Assembly: GCF_001583435.1 (NCBI RefSeq)
Contig: NZ_CP013251.1
Coordinates: 435,501-499,500 of the forward strand
DNA from: Endozoicomonas montiporae CL-33
GTDB lineage: Bacteria; Pseudomonadota; Gammaproteobacteria; Pseudomonadales; Endozoicomonadaceae
Direction: 5' to 3'
DNA length: 64,000 nt
Below, piece after piece: positions 16,457 to 24,465 of this stretch. Made by a program: the position numbers and the translations under genes. The number at the start of each line of letters is the position of its first letter. Positions within the stretch are counted from its first letter, which is position 1. The notes under the pieces are model-generated. The model did no database searches. It was given only the letters and a program-made list of their open reading frames with translations, and was not told the origin of the DNA.

Positions 16457-16609
16457 ATGAAAACCGATAACGCTTACTTTATCTCATATGTCACAGTTCT
16501 GGCGACGTGTCAGGTTGTATTGGCATGCCTGCGTGCGGATAGAGTTATTCAGCTCATACACACTTTTAAGGCCTTGCAATACTTTCAACACAAGAGGGCT
16601 GATATATGA
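16457..16609 (+). CDS. Possible 50-residue small protein upstream of the PTS EIIB gene
   Basis: An ATG preceded by acagg at a normal distance opens a 50-codon frame whose TGA overlaps the ATG of the EIIB gene (ATGA, 16606-16609), the classical arrangement for translational coupling. The peptide has one hydrophobic segment (residues about 6-25) with two Cys, then a basic tail. I recognise no family. It could be a leader peptide, a small membrane protein or chance; the overlap and ribosome site are the only support. Confidence 0.35.
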   Translation: MKTDNAYFISYVTVLATCQVVLACLRADRVIQLIHTFKALQYFQHKRADI

Positions 16610-16920
16610 AGGTGGTCGTGGTAACAGCTTGTCCTACAGGTATTGCGCATACTTATATGGCGGCAGAAAAACTGACAGAAGCTGCGTTGTCCCAGGGACA
16701 CGATGTGAAGGTGGAGACTCAGGGGGCAATGGGCATTGAAAATGAAATCACTCCCCTTGATATAGAAGAAGCTGATATTGCCCTGTTTGCTGTTGATATT
16801 GCTGTTGAAGGTGAAGATCGTTTTGGCAGTTTGAAAGTGGTCAAAGTACCTGTTGCGGAAGCCATTCGAAACCCCGATGCGGTCATGACGCAACTGGGGC
16901 GAAGTGTCTCTGCATCCTGA
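16606..16920 (+). CDS. Stand-alone PTS fructose-type EIIB domain
   Basis: A 104-residue single-domain EIIB of the fructose family (FryB/FrwB-like). It accepts phosphate from an EIIA on a cysteine and would normally pass it to sugar at the EIIC permease. The active-site loop V-T-A-C-P-T-G-I-A-H-T is present with C9, and the conserved A-D-I-A-L-F-A-V-D strand follows. A ribosome site (agaggg) lies 7 nt before the ATG. The HPr-EI-EIIA fusion lies 200 nt downstream and would be its donor. No EIIC gene is present in the window, which is unusual. Confidence 0.92.
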   Translation: MKVVVVTACPTGIAHTYMAAEKLTEAALSQGHDVKVETQGAMGIENEITPLDIEEADIALFAVDIAVEGEDRFGSLKVVKVPVAEAIRNPDAVMTQLGRSVSAS

Positions 16921-16992
16921 ACCCGATAACTACACAATGTCACAACCCGGCTTTTTCACTCATTCTGCTGATCGCAGTGGTTGCCAGCGCTT

Positions 16993-17121
16993 ATGATCAA
17001 ATCACTGCTTTCCCGGAAAGAGGTGACCCGGCTGGAGCTTTTCCAGAAGGGACTATCACACTGGTTTAAGGACGATCGTCAATTATTAAAACAGAACAAC
17101 AGGAGATGCCGGGAGCAATGA
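16993..17121 (+). CDS. Possible 42-residue small ORF before the PTS fusion gene
   Basis: A frame from ATG 16993 whose TGA overlaps the ATG of the multiphosphoryl protein gene by ATGA (17118-17121). The peptide is basic and amphipathic, with no membrane segment. I see no good ribosome site. It could be a coupling ORF or a remnant; weak evidence. Confidence 0.2.
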   Translation: MIKSLLSRKEVTRLELFQKGLSHWFKDDRQLLKQNNRRCREQ

Positions 17122-19631
17122 GCAGTAAGGAACTTGTGTTTACCTGTGAGTTGATCAATGGGCTGCATGCCCGTCCAGCCAGTGCGTTTGTCAGGGAGGT
17201 TCAGGCGTTCAGTGTTGAAGTCATTCTTGAGAACCAGAGAAACGGCAGGCGTGCAAGTGGCAACAGTGCGCTATCCCTTATTTCTGCAGATGTTGCTTAC
17301 CGGGATGTTTGTAAGCTGACCATTACGGGAGGGGATGCAGACAAAGCCCTGGCCCGTCTTCGGTACTTTATTCAAAAAGAACTGCCTAAAAGTGACTCGG
17401 CGGTTGCGTCCTCGGGTTCTTCTTACTTGCCTCCCTCCCTTCGCGCCCTGACCATGAATGTTGCAAAGGGGCATGCAACGGGTGAAGGCTGGGCCAGAGG
17501 GACTCCGGTTTGCCTTAAAGAATACCGCTTTCTGCCCAATCAGGACCATGCTGTCTATGCCGGTGTCACCGGAGAACGTTTACGGCTGGTTGGTGCTTTG
17601 GAACAGGTTCAGAAAAACCTTCTTCAGGCCATTGAAAAAGCAGAGCTTGTGGCCGAGCGCGAAGTTCTGGGGGCGCATTATACGCTTGCCTGTGATCCTG
17701 ACTTTAAAAGAAGACTGCTGGATCACGTCAACAACGGCCTTTCTGTGGTGGAAAGTATTGAGGCCACGCTGGAGCACTTCACCCACGCGCTGAAAAGTGG
17801 CGACAGTGCCTATTTGCAGGACAGGGTAATGGATATCCGTGACCTGTGCGATCAGCTCATGTACTTTTCTTACGGTAGTGGCTGTCTATATACACCGGAT
17901 GTTCTTAATCAACACAGTATTTGTCTGGCTGATAATCTGACGCCCAGTCAGCTTCTTGCACTGGACCATCGTTACCTTAATGGTCTGGTGCTTGAGTCTG
18001 GTGGCAAAGCATCGCATACCGTACTGATTGCACAGGCAAGGGGTATTCCTGTGGTTGTGGGTGCTGAAGGCGCGCGAGAGTTGATGAACACTTCCGCTGA
18101 AGTGATTCTGGATGCTGGTCTGGGGGTGTTGATTGGTGACCCTTCCAGAGAAGTGGCTCGTTACTATCAGCAGGAACGCCGAAAGCAGCAGCGGATGAAC
18201 GAACGATATCATCCTTTTATTAACCGGCAGGCAAAAACGCTGGATGGCATAAGGCTGGAGGTTGGAGCCAATATCGTTGGAGTGGAAGATGCCGAGCAGG
18301 CTTTTGGTCAGGGGGCTGAAAGTGTCGGACTGTTTCGCACAGAAATGATTTACATGCAGAGAGAACAGGCACCGGATGAAAATGAACAGGTGTGTACTTA
18401 CAGCAAACTATTGAGGTTGGCTGAAAATCGTTCAGTGATTATCCGGACAATGGATGTGGGTGCGGATAAACCGGTGGACTACTTTGAACTGGAAGACGAA
18501 GACAATCCCTTTCTGGGGTATCGGGCTATCAGGCTTTATCCTGAATTTCTGGATCTTTTTCGAATTCAGATCCGGGCGATTCTGATTGCTGCCTGTGAAC
18601 AGCCTGCATCTGTCATGATCCCAATGGTCAGCTGTCTGGATGAAGTGCTGTGGGTCAGGGATGTTATTCACAATGTTCAGAAAGAAATGACCCAGAATAA
18701 CGAAGCCTTTGGAACGATTCGTCTGGGGATTATGCTGGAAGTGCCTTCTGCCTGTCTGATCATTGACCAGCTGGCTGATTATGTTGATTTTTTCAGTATT
18801 GGTAGCAACGATCTGGCTCAATACTTTCTTGCGGCAGACCGTGATAATGAAAAAGTAAGCAATCTTTACAGCTATCTGCACCCTTCCTTCCTGCGCCTTC
18901 TGAAAATGGTGATGAACGAAACCAGACGGTATCAGGTCTGGACCGGACTCTGCGGTGAAATGGCCACCGATCCTGAAGCCTTACCACTACTTGTTGGTCT
19001 GGGTCTGGATGAAATCAGCTTGCCGGGAACTATTATACCCGCAATAAAAGAGAAGCTGAGTCATCTCGCCTCTTCTGATTGTCGAAAGTTGTTGGATCAG
19101 GCTGTAGTTTGCAACAGCGTTCAGTCGGTACAGAGTTTACTGAAGACCTTTCGCAGTGACTTTACGTCCCGAACGATTTTCGACACTGCCATCGTCAATC
19201 TTGATTACGAAGCTCTCAGTAAAGAAGAAGCGGTTAAAGAGCTGGTTGATATGATGTTACTGGACGGGCGTCTGTTGGATGGTAGCCAGGTCGAAGAAGC
19301 TATCTGGGCACGTGAAGCCCTGTACTCCACAGAAATGGACAATGGTATTGCCATTCCCCATCTGCAGTCGGAGCATGTCCTGTGTCATTCTGTGGGTATT
19401 TTACGGCTAAGGGAATCGCTGTGCTGGCTGGGGGACAGTGAACCACAGGTGAATACGATATTCTTGCTGGCAGTGCCTGATGCCGTAGCGAAAGGTCAGC
19501 ATATGAAGGTATTTTCCCGGCTGGCAAGAAAACTGGTCAAGCCTGAATTTATAGAGCGCTTCAACCGTTGCGATGACCCGCAACAGATCATCGGGTTGTT
19601 GCGGGAAGAAATCGAGTTGTCAGAGGGTTAA
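17118..19631 (+). CDS. Multiphosphoryl transfer protein (HPr-EI-EIIA fructose type)
   Basis: A fusion of three PTS modules (837 residues) as in FryA/FrwA of enteric bacteria. The N-terminal HPr has its phospho-His in N-G-L-H-A-R-P-A-S (H17). Enzyme I follows, with the active His in G-G-K-A-S-H-T (H300) and the PEP-binding G-L-F-R-T-E and G-S-N-D-L-A-Q-Y segments. A C-terminal fructose-type EIIA has N-G-I-A-I-P-H (H748). It should carry phosphate from PEP to the stand-alone EIIB. The start at 17118 is preferred because the HPr motif then sits at its usual distance; ATG 17106 abuts the aggag ribosome site. With no EIIC nearby, the chain may be regulatory or may serve a permease elsewhere. Confidence 0.93.
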   Translation: MSSKELVFTCELINGLHARPASAFVREVQAFSVEVILENQRNGRRASGNSALSLISADVAYRDVCKLTITGGDADKALARLRYFIQKELPKSDSAVASSGSSYLPPSLRALTMNVAKGHATGEGWARGTPVCLKEYRFLPNQDHAVYAGVTGERLRLVGALEQVQKNLLQAIEKAELVAEREVLGAHYTLACDPDFKRRLLDHVNNGLSVVESIEATLEHFTHALKSGDSAYLQDRVMDIRDLCDQLMYFSYGSGCLYTPDVLNQHSICLADNLTPSQLLALDHRYLNGLVLESGGKASHTVLIAQARGIPVVVGAEGARELMNTSAEVILDAGLGVLIGDPSREVARYYQQERRKQQRMNERYHPFINRQAKTLDGIRLEVGANIVGVEDAEQAFGQGAESVGLFRTEMIYMQREQAPDENEQVCTYSKLLRLAENRSVIIRTMDVGADKPVDYFELEDEDNPFLGYRAIRLYPEFLDLFRIQIRAILIAACEQPASVMIPMVSCLDEVLWVRDVIHNVQKEMTQNNEAFGTIRLGIMLEVPSACLIIDQLADYVDFFSIGSNDLAQYFLAADRDNEKVSNLYSYLHPSFLRLLKMVMNETRRYQVWTGLCGEMATDPEALPLLVGLGLDEISLPGTIIPAIKEKLSHLASSDCRKLLDQAVVCNSVQSVQSLLKTFRSDFTSRTIFDTAIVNLDYEALSKEEAVKELVDMMLLDGRLLDGSQVEEAIWAREALYSTEMDNGIAIPHLQSEHVLCHSVGILRLRESLCWLGDSEPQVNTIFLLAVPDAVAKGQHMKVFSRLARKLVKPEFIERFNRCDDPQQIIGLLREEIELSEG

Positions 19632-19638
19632 AGTCAAT

Positions 19639-21378
19639 TCATTGCTCAAGCAGGTTTTTCAGAAAACCGAGCTGGTCGTCTTCATAAAGCAGCTCAACGT
19701 GCCTGTCATAAGGGTTCTCCTCTTTGTCCAGCCGGGCTCTCAGGTTTGCATCGTCCTGTGGCAGATAATTGGGTACGGTTGGAGGTACACTCGTGGCTCT
19801 GTTCTGTAGTTGAGCCGCGTTGGTGAGCTCACCTTCCCGTGCCAGCAGTCTTCGCCATTGATCACAAAACCGGGTAGCTAATTGTTGTTGCACCATCGGA
19901 AGCTCATAATCCTGATTGCTTTCAAGGCGGTTAATGTCGAAGTCATCACAAAAGCGCATGTCTTCAAGGCGAATAGTATCTCTCATCACTTTTGCCGCAA
20001 GGCTGTCCTGATGCCCTGTGCCTGCAACAATGCCGGCAACGAAATCGGCAACAGGAGGTGTGACAGATTCACACTCAAGAAGAAATGCTTTGCATTCCGC
20101 TTCAGCACGGGGATCAGGCTTTTTGTTCAGCAGATCCTGTTCTGATACCCCGGTTGCCATGATTCCCAGCTGGATAAGTCGAACAATGTCGCTATTTAAG
20201 TATACAGCTTCTGGGTGTGTAGACATGCGATGTTGCTTTATTAGCAACTCAAACAGTAATGCTTTCCGGGAAGTATGCGTATTGCCAAATCGAGGGTCTG
20301 TCGCTTTATGCTGAGGATCGCCTGCTTCCAGTGCCAATGGGGCTGACAGGCTGACAGGTCCAGCTTTTTTAGCAGGATCCTGAAATACCCTGAATCTATT
20401 GACCGCTGCGAGGTAGGCTGGTTGTTCTGCCAGACTATCAGGCGAGACATCCGGGTTGAGATAACCCCTCTGGTTGGGTGGTTTCTTCTCGCCTTTTGCC
20501 TCGGCGGGTGGAGGTGGCGGCGGTGGGGGAGGCGGTGGTTTACTCATACCCGGAGGTGGAGGCGGGGGAGGAGGGCTTTCCTGATAAGGCATCCTGATTT
20601 CTGGCTGATGAGCTGGTTCTGGCTGATAGTGCCAATCATCTTTGGCAGGCGTTTCTACCGGAGACGGTTGGGCGGGTCTTGCTGATGAAGTCGCCGGGGT
20701 TGTATCGGTTTGGCGGGTGCGTAAGAAATCATTGATTGAAATAGATGCAAAACCTTTGGGTATTGGAGGCGTGTTGATGCCTCTGCCCTGAAGTTGTGCT
20801 GCAAATCCGACTAAAATGGCTTCAGCGTCGTTTAATTCATTTCTGAATTCGCTGGTTTTTTCCCGGGTATAGTACTTATCGATTTTTCGAATACTGTCTG
20901 TCAGCTGGCTTCTGGCGCTATCTGCTTTTGCCGGGTCTTGCTGAAAAGCTTTTTTGTCGGGGGGAACCAGACGATTCATTTCGCCGTTTTCGTTGATGTG
21001 GATAATCGTAAACGGTTGGTTGTTCGGGGATGGTTCCGGAGCGTTGAGGCTTTGTATTATCGCATCAAGCTGTTCCAGCATATGATTTTGGGCACGCATT
21101 GACTGAACGGTATTCCACTGTTGACCAAAACGGTTCTTTAAACGATCCGTGTATGCTGCTTCATTAACATTAGATTCTGAAGCGTGAGGGTTAATGCTTC
21201 GCTCCCCCAGAGGGTTCGCACTGGATTGCTCTGTTACCCCGGTCGAAGGCGTATGGCGAGTGCCCTTTGCCGTTGATATTCGCCCATTGTCCGAAGACGG
21301 AGGCGAGGGTGTTTGAGGAGGTGGTGTGTAGGGGAAAGTCGGAGCCCCTCTGGTAGGCCTATCCGTTGGTGGGGGCAT
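19639..21378 (-). CDS. Proline-rich protein of unknown function, effector candidate 1
   Basis: A 579-residue soluble protein without signal peptide or membrane segment. Residues 1-70 are low complexity (Pro/Ser/Thr). Residues about 75-225 form a helical module shared with the next upstream gene, including a strand F-T-I-I-H-I-N-E-N-G and a following V-P-P. A proline-rich linker has two polyproline runs (about 269-276 and 281-291). The C-terminal region (about 300-579) is helical and unrecognised. Polyproline next to a variable C-terminus recalls proteins that engage the actin machinery (FH1-like tracts) or secreted effectors, but this is inference. Its upstream partner ends 6 nt before this start, so both are one operon. 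The end faces the PTS fusion gene, 7 nt away. Confidence 0.8.
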   Translation of the reverse strand: MPPPTDRPTRGAPTFPYTPPPQTPSPPSSDNGRISTAKGTRHTPSTGVTEQSSANPLGERSINPHASESNVNEAAYTDRLKNRFGQQWNTVQSMRAQNHMLEQLDAIIQSLNAPEPSPNNQPFTIIHINENGEMNRLVPPDKKAFQQDPAKADSARSQLTDSIRKIDKYYTREKTSEFRNELNDAEAILVGFAAQLQGRGINTPPIPKGFASISINDFLRTRQTDTTPATSSARPAQPSPVETPAKDDWHYQPEPAHQPEIRMPYQESPPPPPPPPGMSKPPPPPPPPPPPAEAKGEKKPPNQRGYLNPDVSPDSLAEQPAYLAAVNRFRVFQDPAKKAGPVSLSAPLALEAGDPQHKATDPRFGNTHTSRKALLFELLIKQHRMSTHPEAVYLNSDIVRLIQLGIMATGVSEQDLLNKKPDPRAEAECKAFLLECESVTPPVADFVAGIVAGTGHQDSLAAKVMRDTIRLEDMRFCDDFDINRLESNQDYELPMVQQQLATRFCDQWRRLLAREGELTNAAQLQNRATSVPPTVPNYLPQDDANLRARLDKEENPYDRHVELLYEDDQLGFLKNLLEQ

Positions 21379-21384
21379 GACTCT

Positions 21385-23076
21385 TTACTCCTCTTTGCTT
21401 TTTAGAGGTTTAACGTTCTTGAAATGTTCTCCTGCTGTTTCTTCGTACTGGATATCAGTAATGGTGAGTTTTTTATTTTTGTCCAGTGTACTCAATGTCT
21501 CATCAAAGCCTGTTCGTATAGCGGCTGCCAGTTCATTTTTATCGGCTTTGGGGTGCATGAAGTAACCACCGCCAATCAGGGGTGATCTCAGAATGGGCAA
21601 TTGGGGAAGGCCATGCTTTTTTGCATCAATATTCCATTGATTTTGTGCCAGAAGAATATTGGCACTGAATTGTTTTATGGATGCCAGCCATTTTTGCTTA
21701 CCTTCTTCTGTGTCCGGATAGTTGCTGTTGGCTCCGGCAGAGCCATCTGGAGGAATGGCGTAGATCATGGCTCCGTTTGCAGGATCAGCTTCAGGGAAGG
21801 ACTTATTAAAAACATCAATAAAAATGGTGCCTTCGTTATTTTTGGCGCCCGGCGGTTGATAGGCTGCAGCGCCAGATAACATGGACGCGTGTTTTCCAAA
21901 TTGGCCGGGGCGAAATGAAACATACTCACCTTTGGTCTTAGCTTCAGTCAGCATACGCTCATGAATGGTTTTATAGAACATGGCTCCCGGGGTGGTGTCA
22001 GCGAACTCTCTGTTTATGCCTCCGTGTCCGAGAGCCAGATCCGGATTTCCACAGTTAACAGATGCCAGCTTGCCGGATAATGCTTCCTCCTTGTCACTGT
22101 GCCAGATGCTGGCGTAGCCCGTTGTCTTAGAAGGTTGCAAAAAGCTTTCCGTGACTTTTCCTAAACCGGCACCCGTCGGGCGAAATTCTTCAGAAACTTC
22201 TTCAGGAGAAACCGGTTTGGGTGGATCGGTCTTTGTACGCTTTTTCAAATTTTGTTGAGTTAGCTTTGATGGATCAAAGCCATCCGGGAAAACCTTTGTA
22301 GGTGGTTGACCAGGTGGGGCTTTTGGCGGCCCGCGACGAGTGGGGGGAAGTGGTTCTAGAATGTATTCACCTTCCTCGGTTGCAGCGCTACCAGTGGCTG
22401 GCCTGGCAGGTTGTGATGATGTTGCGTTTAACAGGGAGCTGAACGTGAAAATAATCCGTGGATAAGTGATAGGAGGTTCGGGAATCTGTGCATTTTCCAG
22501 CTCGTTTCGACAGGCTGCCAGTCTGGCTTCTGCATCCTGTGCTCTCTCGCCAAGTGCTTTACCCTCAGACCCTTTGTAGTGTTCCTGTACGGCGTTTAAC
22601 TGTTCTTTCAGTTGCGTTTTGAGCAACTGGTATTTGTCTTTGTCTTTTAGCAACTCCGGACTGGGAGGAATCAGTGAAACCTGTTTTCCTCCATCATTCA
22701 CCAGAATGAAAAAGGGCGTATTAGCTGCCATTTGTTCCGGCTGCTCCAGCTGTTCCAGCAGCCCGGGAATTGAATGGATAAAATTGACCTGTGCATTCAA
22801 CTGTCTGGCTTCATGGGCCTGCTCGGTGAACTCTTGGGTGATGCGTTTTTGTTCGTTTACGTTGAGGGTTGGCGCTGTCTCTGAGGGTGTGCGCTGCCCA
22901 ATGGTTTTACCCGGTGGTTTTGAGGAGTCGTGTGCAGGCGGAGGAAAAGACGGTTTTGCAGGTACGCTGGTTACTGTCTCTCCATTTTTTACGCCGGGTG
23001 GAGGAGGTGGTGGTGGATCAGGAATTTTCCCTGTGTATGGAGAACCTCCAATTGAAGAAGAATCATTCGAACTCAT
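21385..23076 (-). CDS. Proline-rich protein with a macro-domain-like C-terminus, effector candidate 2
   Basis: 563 residues, no signal peptide. A short polyproline tract lies at residues 20-27, followed by the shared helical module (about 70-220; strand F-F-I-L-V-N-D-G-G and S-L-I-P-P match the neighbouring paralog), then a Pro-rich linker. The C-terminal 320-535 region matches the macro domain pattern: V-N-C-G-N-P-D at 340-346 in place of V-N-A-A-N-P-D, a glycine loop L-G-H-G-G-I-N at 349-355, and I-G-G-G-Y-F near 501 followed by a basic helix. Macro domains bind or hydrolyse ADP-ribose derivatives. Some key asparagines are kept, but the fit is by eye. First gene of a two-gene operon, divergent from hslO. 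Confidence 0.8.
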   Translation of the reverse strand: MSSNDSSSIGGSPYTGKIPDPPPPPPPGVKNGETVTSVPAKPSFPPPAHDSSKPPGKTIGQRTPSETAPTLNVNEQKRITQEFTEQAHEARQLNAQVNFIHSIPGLLEQLEQPEQMAANTPFFILVNDGGKQVSLIPPSPELLKDKDKYQLLKTQLKEQLNAVQEHYKGSEGKALGERAQDAEARLAACRNELENAQIPEPPITYPRIIFTFSSLLNATSSQPARPATGSAATEEGEYILEPLPPTRRGPPKAPPGQPPTKVFPDGFDPSKLTQQNLKKRTKTDPPKPVSPEEVSEEFRPTGAGLGKVTESFLQPSKTTGYASIWHSDKEEALSGKLASVNCGNPDLALGHGGINREFADTTPGAMFYKTIHERMLTEAKTKGEYVSFRPGQFGKHASMLSGAAAYQPPGAKNNEGTIFIDVFNKSFPEADPANGAMIYAIPPDGSAGANSNYPDTEEGKQKWLASIKQFSANILLAQNQWNIDAKKHGLPQLPILRSPLIGGGYFMHPKADKNELAAAIRTGFDETLSTLDKNKKLTITDIQYEETAGEHFKNVKPLKSKEE

Positions 23077-23214
23077 AGAGTCATCCTGAAGAAGACGGAC
23101 TTATTGACTGGTTATCGGTCAGTAAAAGCAACAAATGAGAATCAAAAAGCGAGTCGCTATAATCTCCTCTATCCCAAATTCTTTTTAAGAAAACAACAGA
23201 GGCTGTAAGCCTGA

Positions 23215-24090
23215 ATGATGAGTAAAAACTCCGCTCAACGATTTTTGTTCGATAACGCCGATGTAAGAGGCGAAATCATCTCCATGGACAGCTGCTTTGC
23301 CGATGCTCTGGCAGCCCATGATTACCCACAGAACGTTCGTGAACTGCTGGGGGAACTGGCAACAGCTGCCATGCTGCTCAGTTCCACCCTGAAGTTTGAA
23401 GGCATTCTCAGTTTGCAGGCAAAAGGTGAAGGCCCTTTGTCGCTGCTGATGGTTGAATGCACTGACCAGAAAACGTTCCGTGCCCTGGCTCGCTGGGAAG
23501 AAGGTGCTGACCTGTCTGGTCATGGCCTGAAAGCTCTGCTGGGTAACGGGACACTGGTTATGACGGTTGACCCTCATAAAGGCAATCGCTATCAGGGTAT
23601 CGTTCCACTGCATCATGAATCTCTGGCAGACAGTCTGAAAGATTACTTCCAGCAGTCCGAACAACTGCCCACAGAATTCTGGATTGCCAGCAATGGTGAT
23701 CAGTGCGCCGGCCTGTTGTTGCAGGCTCTGCCTGCCAGTGTTGAAGAGTCCGATGAAACTCGTGATGAATCCTGGAACCGACTGTCTATTCTGGCGAATA
23801 CCGTCACCAGCGATGAGCTGCTGTCTCTGGATCATGAAACACTGCTGAACCGCCTTTACCACGAAGAAGACGTTCGCTTGTTTGACGAGGCACCTGTTGC
23901 ATTCAGCTGCAATTGCTCGCGCCCGAGAAGTGCGAAAATTTTGCACAGCCTTGGGCGGGCAGAAATTGACGCTATTCTTGCCGAGAGCGGTGAAGTAGCG
24001 ATGGATTGTCAGTTCTGCAACCAGAAATATACCTTCTCGGAAGCTGAGATCACGGCACTGTTTGATGGTCAGGAGCCTAAAACGCACTGA
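23215..24090 (+). CDS. hslO: Redox-regulated molecular chaperone Hsp33
   Basis: Cytoplasmic holdase activated by oxidative unfolding; 291 residues, as usual. The C-terminal zinc switch is intact: C-N-C near residue 233 and C-Q-F-C near residue 265. The N-terminal domain shows the family segments R-G-E-I-I, A-A-M-L-L-S-S-T-L-K-F-E-G and Y-Q-G-I-V-P-L. Two tandem ATGs (23215 and 23218) are possible starts. A tataat at 23158-23163 may be the -10 of its promoter. A strong terminator follows. Confidence 0.96.
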   Translation: MMSKNSAQRFLFDNADVRGEIISMDSCFADALAAHDYPQNVRELLGELATAAMLLSSTLKFEGILSLQAKGEGPLSLLMVECTDQKTFRALARWEEGADLSGHGLKALLGNGTLVMTVDPHKGNRYQGIVPLHHESLADSLKDYFQQSEQLPTEFWIASNGDQCAGLLLQALPASVEESDETRDESWNRLSILANTVTSDELLSLDHETLLNRLYHEEDVRLFDEAPVAFSCNCSRPRSAKILHSLGRAEIDAILAESGEVAMDCQFCNQKYTFSEAEITALFDGQEPKTH

Positions 24091-24116
24091 CCTGTACTGT
24101 TCCCTCCCTCACACGC

Positions 24117-24146
24117 AGCCTGACATCATGTCGGGCTACTTTTTTC
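24117..24146 (+). terminator. Intrinsic terminator after hslO
   Basis: Stem agcctgacat / atgtcgggct with one G-T pair, followed by tacttttttc. Confidence 0.75.
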
Positions 24147-24465
24147 TGCACATCAACGCCCCGTGTCTCGATAGATAACATAAGACAACACTTCGGTGCC
24201 GACCTAAGGTATCTATGAGTACCTTCACTTGACAAACTTTGACTTCAGACAACGTTTTCTAACGGGATAACCGTTAGCTTATCCACCATGAAAAGCCGTT
24301 TAGGAATAAAGAAATTTTTTTGATGACAATAAGCCGAGATAATATAACGAAAAATAAGTTTTAGTTGCTGAATTAATAACCTAAAATAAGCGCAATCACA
24401 TAAGATAACAAAGTTTTTCACAATAGAGCATATATAACTACTACAAGCCTGGGAGAGCTATTGCT
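24147..24465 (+). promoter_or_regulatory. pckA upstream region with a perfect 7-5-7 dyad
   Basis: A 319-nt AT-rich region without a gene. It contains a perfect dyad ctaacgg-gataa-ccgttag at 24259-24277, a candidate operator, about 190 nt before the pckA ATG. No consensus promoter stands out. The pckA ribosome site is gggagag, 24452-24458. Confidence 0.4.

Noticed and set aside
23185..24087. A 300-codon open frame on the minus strand opposite hslO
   Set aside because: It lies wholly antisense to a certain gene, has no ribosome site and no family pattern; it arises from codon bias of hslO.
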